Shown in pieces: positions 6,312 to 8,100 of a stretch of 8,100 nt of DNA; position 1 is the stretch's first letter, and every line of letters begins with the position of its first letter. This DNA is from Bacteroidota bacterium (GTDB lineage: Bacteria; Bacteroidota; Ignavibacteria; UBA10030). The DNA is taken from NCBI GenBank assembly GCA_025455125.1, contig JALONE010000029.1, positions 1-8,100 of the forward strand, read 5' to 3'. The position numbers and the translations under genes are program-made. The notes under the pieces are model-generated. The model ran no database searches and had not been told where the DNA came from. It saw nothing but the letters and a program-made list of their open reading frames with translations.

Positions 6312-7256
6312 CTAGATTCTTTCTGCAGCACGAAGTTTCGCACTGCGTGCGCGCGGATTCGATTCGATCTCAGTCTCGCTCGGCTCCACCGGTTTTGTCG
6401 TCAGCACGCGAAGTGTCGGCGTCAGCGGTGTATCCGGCAGAAGCGGATGACCGGACCGCACACGGGAGGCAGAGGCGGAACGGAACGTCTCCTTGACGAT
6501 CCGGTCTTCCAGAGAGTGATAGGCGATGACAACCAAGCGTCCGCCGGGGGCAAGCACGGCGATCCCGTCAGCGAGGACGCGCTTGAGACGCGACAATTCA
6601 TCATTCACTTCAATGCGGATCGCCTGAAAGACCCGCGCAAGCGACTTGATCCGATGCTTGGGTCCCGCCACCTGTTCAACGAGCGCGGCAAGGTCTCCCG
6701 TCGTTCCGAGCGGCCGCTGAAGGCGTCGTTGCACGATCAGCTTTGCCAAGCGGCGCGAGTGCTTTTCTTCTCCATACTCCCAGAGGATCTGCGCGAGCTG
6801 TGCCTCGTCGTACGTGTTGAGAACCGTCGCGGCGCTGAGTTCCTGCCGCCGGTCCATTCGCATGTCCAACCGCTCGTCCGCGCGAAAACTGAATCCTCGC
6901 TCAATCGCGTCGAACTGATGCGACGAGACGCCGAGGTCCAGGAGAATGCCGCTGACCGACGAAACGCCAGTTCGTTCGAGAATTGCGTTGAGTTCGCTGG
7001 CGTATGACTGTATCAGCGTAACACGTGAACTGAATGGAGCGAGCCGGCGACCCGCCGACAGAATGGCGTCTTCGTCGGCATCGATCCCGATCAGGCGCGC
7101 ATCGGGACCGATTCGATTCAGAACGGCTTCCGCATGGCCCCCGCCTCCCAGGGTTCCATCGACGTACACACCATCCGTACGGGTGATGAGGTATGCGAGA
7201 ACTTCGTTGAGAAGGACCGGGGTATGATAGGACGACGCCTCCACGCGTGCCTTCAC
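6312..7256 (-). CDS. rsmH: RsmH (MraW), 16S rRNA m4C1402 methyltransferase
   Basis: This SAM-dependent enzyme N4-methylates C1402 of 16S rRNA in the decoding centre. It has 314 residues from a GTG start. Motifs: YHTPVLLNEVL (10-20), the family hallmark; SAM-binding DGTLGGGGHA (33-42); IGIDAD (56-61); LLDLGVSSHQFD (105-116); RGFSFR (120-125) followed by LDMRMD (130-135); EYGEEKHSRR (160-169); QAIRIEVNDEL (211-221); AYHSLEDRIVK (245-255); and the C-terminal NPRARSAKLRAAER (300-313). The start is three bases after the mraZ stop. An alternative GTG at 7244 (310 residues) has a better SD (GAAGG five bases upstream) and keeps the whole HTPVLL motif, so the exact start is open. It follows mraZ as in most bacterial dcw clusters. 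The stop is followed by the repeat-filled spacer before ftsL rather than by the usual close junction. Confidence 0.97.
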   Translation of the reverse strand: MKARVEASSYHTPVLLNEVLAYLITRTDGVYVDGTLGGGGHAEAVLNRIGPDARLIGIDADEDAILSAGRRLAPFSSRVTLIQSYASELNAILERTGVSSVSGILLDLGVSSHQFDAIERGFSFRADERLDMRMDRRQELSAATVLNTYDEAQLAQILWEYGEEKHSRRLAKLIVQRRLQRPLGTTGDLAALVEQVAGPKHRIKSLARVFQAIRIEVNDELSRLKRVLADGIAVLAPGGRLVVIAYHSLEDRIVKETFRSASASRVRSGHPLLPDTPLTPTLRVLTTKPVEPSETEIESNPRARSAKLRAAERI

Positions 7257-7259
7257 CGC

Positions 7260-7709
7260 TTATTGCTGCGGTGTGTACACTTGCTTCGCGACCGTTTCGT
7301 ACGTCGGGGATTGTCGCTGCTCATGCTCGGCGAGCGCGGCCGGACTCCAGATTTCCATTCGGTCGAGGACGCCGAGGATCACGACTTCGTTCTCGATACC
7401 CGCATACTGCTTCAATTCCGGAGAGAGCATGATGCGGAATTGACCATCCGGTGCGACGTCGTCCGCCCATTGAAAGAGGGCGCGGACGAAATCCCGGTCG
7501 GCGCCATCGCGAAATGAAAGCGAGCGCGCGAACGACTCGAGTTTGTCCCATTCATCCTGCGGATATAAATAGAGACAGCGTTCGAGTCCTCGGGTCACGA
7601 TAAAGCGCTTCTTCGACTTCGCATCGATGTTCTTCCGCAATTTCAGCGGAATCGCGATGCGTCCTTTGTCGTCGACAGCGTATGTATGTCGGCCTTTGAA
7701 CGAAGACAT
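7260..7709 (-). CDS. mraZ: MraZ, AbrB-fold transcriptional regulator of the dcw operon
   Basis: MraZ is a DNA-binding protein with two swapped-hairpin AbrB-like halves. It forms a ring-shaped oligomer and represses its own operon in E. coli. This protein has 149 residues starting MSSFKGRHTYAVDDKGRIAI, as is standard for the family. The two DxxxR motifs are D13-D-K-G-R17 and D88-G-Q-F-R92; the second lacks the usual Gly before Arg but keeps both key residues. The core includes RCLYLYPQDEW (44-54) and SPELKQYAGI (96-105). The frame also has an in-frame TTG at 7745, but that start would translate the operator, so the ATG at 7709 is chosen. No clear SD is present. It is the first gene of the operon, directly downstream of its own probable operator and promoter, so autoregulation is likely. 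Confidence 0.96.
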   Translation of the reverse strand: MSSFKGRHTYAVDDKGRIAIPLKLRKNIDAKSKKRFIVTRGLERCLYLYPQDEWDKLESFARSLSFRDGADRDFVRALFQWADDVAPDGQFRIMLSPELKQYAGIENEVVILGVLDRMEIWSPAALAEHEQRQSPTYETVAKQVYTPQQ

Positions 7710-7722
7710 ATCTTTGGGAAAG

Positions 7723-7742
7723 TTTTCCCCACTTTTCCCCAC
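7723..7742 (-). promoter_or_regulatory. MraZ operator: two tandem GTGGGGAAAA boxes
   Basis: On the minus strand GTGGGGAAAA occurs twice head to tail without a gap, giving a 10-bp period. Known E. coli MraZ sites are TGGG-containing repeats separated by 5-nt spacers, which is also a 10-bp period, placed between the promoter and mraZ. The boxes here lie 13-32 bases before the mraZ ATG and downstream of the predicted transcription start. A partly overlapping palindrome (GGGAAA-GT-TTTCCC, 7716-7729) touches the proximal box. Spacing, orientation and position all fit; binding is inferred. Confidence 0.8.
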
Positions 7743-7754
7743 CAATGGTTATGC

Positions 7755-7782
7755 AATTTAGGCAAAACCGAGTGAAAGTCAA
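7755..7782 (-). promoter_or_regulatory. Probable promoter of the mraZ/dcw operon
   Basis: On the minus strand TTGACT (7782-7777) and TAAATT (7760-7755) are 16 bases apart, a reasonable sigma-70 match. The same bases read as TTG-N19-TAAATTG, close to the Bacteroidota primary-sigma consensus TTG-N19-TAnnTTTG. Transcription would start near 7748, leaving a leader of about 40 bases that contains both MraZ boxes, ideal for repression by roadblock or occlusion. Confidence 0.65.
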
Positions 7783-7800
7783 GTGGAAGTTGCGAAAACG

Positions 7801-7816
7801 GGGGAAAAAGAGGGAA
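7801..7816 (+). promoter_or_regulatory. Possible second, degenerate MraZ-like box pair facing the divergent gene
   Basis: On the plus strand GGGGAA (7801-7806) and AGGGAA (7811-7816) repeat at exactly 10 bp. They are oriented towards the epimerase gene and lie on the far side of the mraZ promoter. They resemble the GGGGAA core of the mraZ operator but lack the TG that precedes it. Purine-rich runs can produce this by chance. Confidence 0.25.
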
Positions 7817-7845
7817 CAGATGGCGGAAATGTGCGTTGGGACATG

Positions 7846-7876
7846 TTGAATCTTCTTACATCCTTCCATAGTTTAC
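7846..7876 (+). promoter_or_regulatory. Possible promoter for the divergent epimerase gene
   Basis: TTG (7846-7848), a 20-base gap, then TAGTTTAC (7869-7876) approximates the Bacteroidota TTG-N19-TAnnTTTG pattern, with the last base differing. It lies about 37 bases before the ATG. A plausible but weak match. Confidence 0.3.
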
Positions 7877-7912
7877 GCCGTCATTCCCCTCACACCACTG
7901 AAAGCCCTCACC

Positions 7913-8100
7913 ATGGACCTGAATCGACGCAATTTCCTCAAGACCACCGCTGCCGCCACCGCTGTCGTCGCCGCGAATCCCTATGGAGCCATCGCCAGCA
8001 ACGTTCCGCAGAACATTCGCAGCGGGAAGATGGTCCTTCGCTACCGTCCTTACACCCTTGAGCTAAAACACGTCTTCACGGTCGCGGTAAGTTCACGGAC
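7913..8100 (+). CDS. Tat-signal protein, probable dipeptide epimerase of the enolase superfamily (5' part only)
   Basis: Only 62 complete codons are present and the gene runs off the right edge. The protein begins MDLNRRNFLKTTAATAAVVA: twin arginines in N-R-R-N-F-L-K followed by an Ala-rich hydrophobic stretch, a textbook Tat export signal. After a possible cleavage region around residues 26-30 and a short linker comes LRYRPYTLELKHVFTVAVSS. This resembles the first strand of the capping domain of L-Ala-D/L-Glu-type dipeptide epimerases and other mandelate-racemase-like enolase-superfamily members (a K/R-x-x-x-Y-x-L-x-L-x-x-x-F-x-x-A pattern). Catalytic residues lie beyond the window. Cytoplasmic homologues recycle murein peptides by converting L-Ala-D-Glu to L-Ala-L-Glu; an exported form would act in the periplasm. 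It is divergent from mraZ with about 200 bp between the starts. No clear SD is present. The Tat signal is secure; the enzyme name is moderately so. Confidence 0.7.
   Translation, partial: MDLNRRNFLKTTAAATAVVAANPYGAIASNVPQNIRSGKMVLRYRPYTLELKHVFTVAVSSR

Noticed and set aside
7710..7745. TTG-initiated extension of mraZ
   Set aside because: It would translate the operator boxes; MraZ family proteins start at the MSSFKG-type sequence found at 7709.

Overview
The window is the promoter-proximal half of a dcw (division and cell wall) operon, all on the minus strand, so it reads from right to left: mraZ, rsmH, ftsL-like, ftsI (PBP3-type with two PASTA domains), murE, murF, and the first 77 codons of mraY, which runs off the left edge. 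At the right edge a gene on the plus strand starts divergently from mraZ. It encodes a Tat-signal protein that resembles the N-terminus of an enolase-superfamily dipeptide epimerase and runs off the window.

Organism: a Gram-negative bacterium with meso-diaminopimelate peptidoglycan (MurE has a DNPR motif). GC is moderately high, by eye in the upper 50s percent. The mraZ promoter fits both the sigma-70 pattern and the Bacteroidota TTG-N19-TAnnTTTG pattern, the FtsI carries PASTA domains, and the intergenic repeats are of kinds I associate with environmental Bacteroidota/Chlorobi-type genomes. Together these point to the Ignavibacteria/Chlorobi side of the Bacteroidota. This is inference; a marker-gene tree would settle it. 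Good Shine-Dalgarno sites before murF and mraY argue against a typical Bacteroidia, which mostly lack them.

Layout from the operon start: a promoter (7755-7782) and two perfect 10-bp direct repeats of GTGGGGAAAA (7723-7742, a MraZ-type operator) precede mraZ (7260-7709). rsmH follows after 3 nt. A 333-bp gene-free spacer (5979-6311) is packed with repeats: an outer pair of degenerate octamer arms and two inner hairpins. ftsL and ftsI overlap by ATGA. A 168-bp spacer (3142-3309) is an imperfect inverted repeat built of 8-bp units (TGAGCCNN) that reaches into the murE start codon. murE and murF overlap by ATGA, and the murF stop is directly followed by the mraY start.

The genes cooperate in septal peptidoglycan synthesis. 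MurE and MurF finish the UDP-MurNAc-pentapeptide, MraY moves it to undecaprenyl phosphate, FtsI cross-links it at the septum with FtsL as a divisome scaffold, RsmH methylates 16S rRNA, and MraZ controls the operon. The divergent epimerase, if correctly named, would act on murein-derived dipeptides.

The gene content is ordinary. What deserves a second look is the octamer inverted-repeat architecture in two separate spacers of an essential operon, and the possibility that MraZ-type sites also face the divergent gene.
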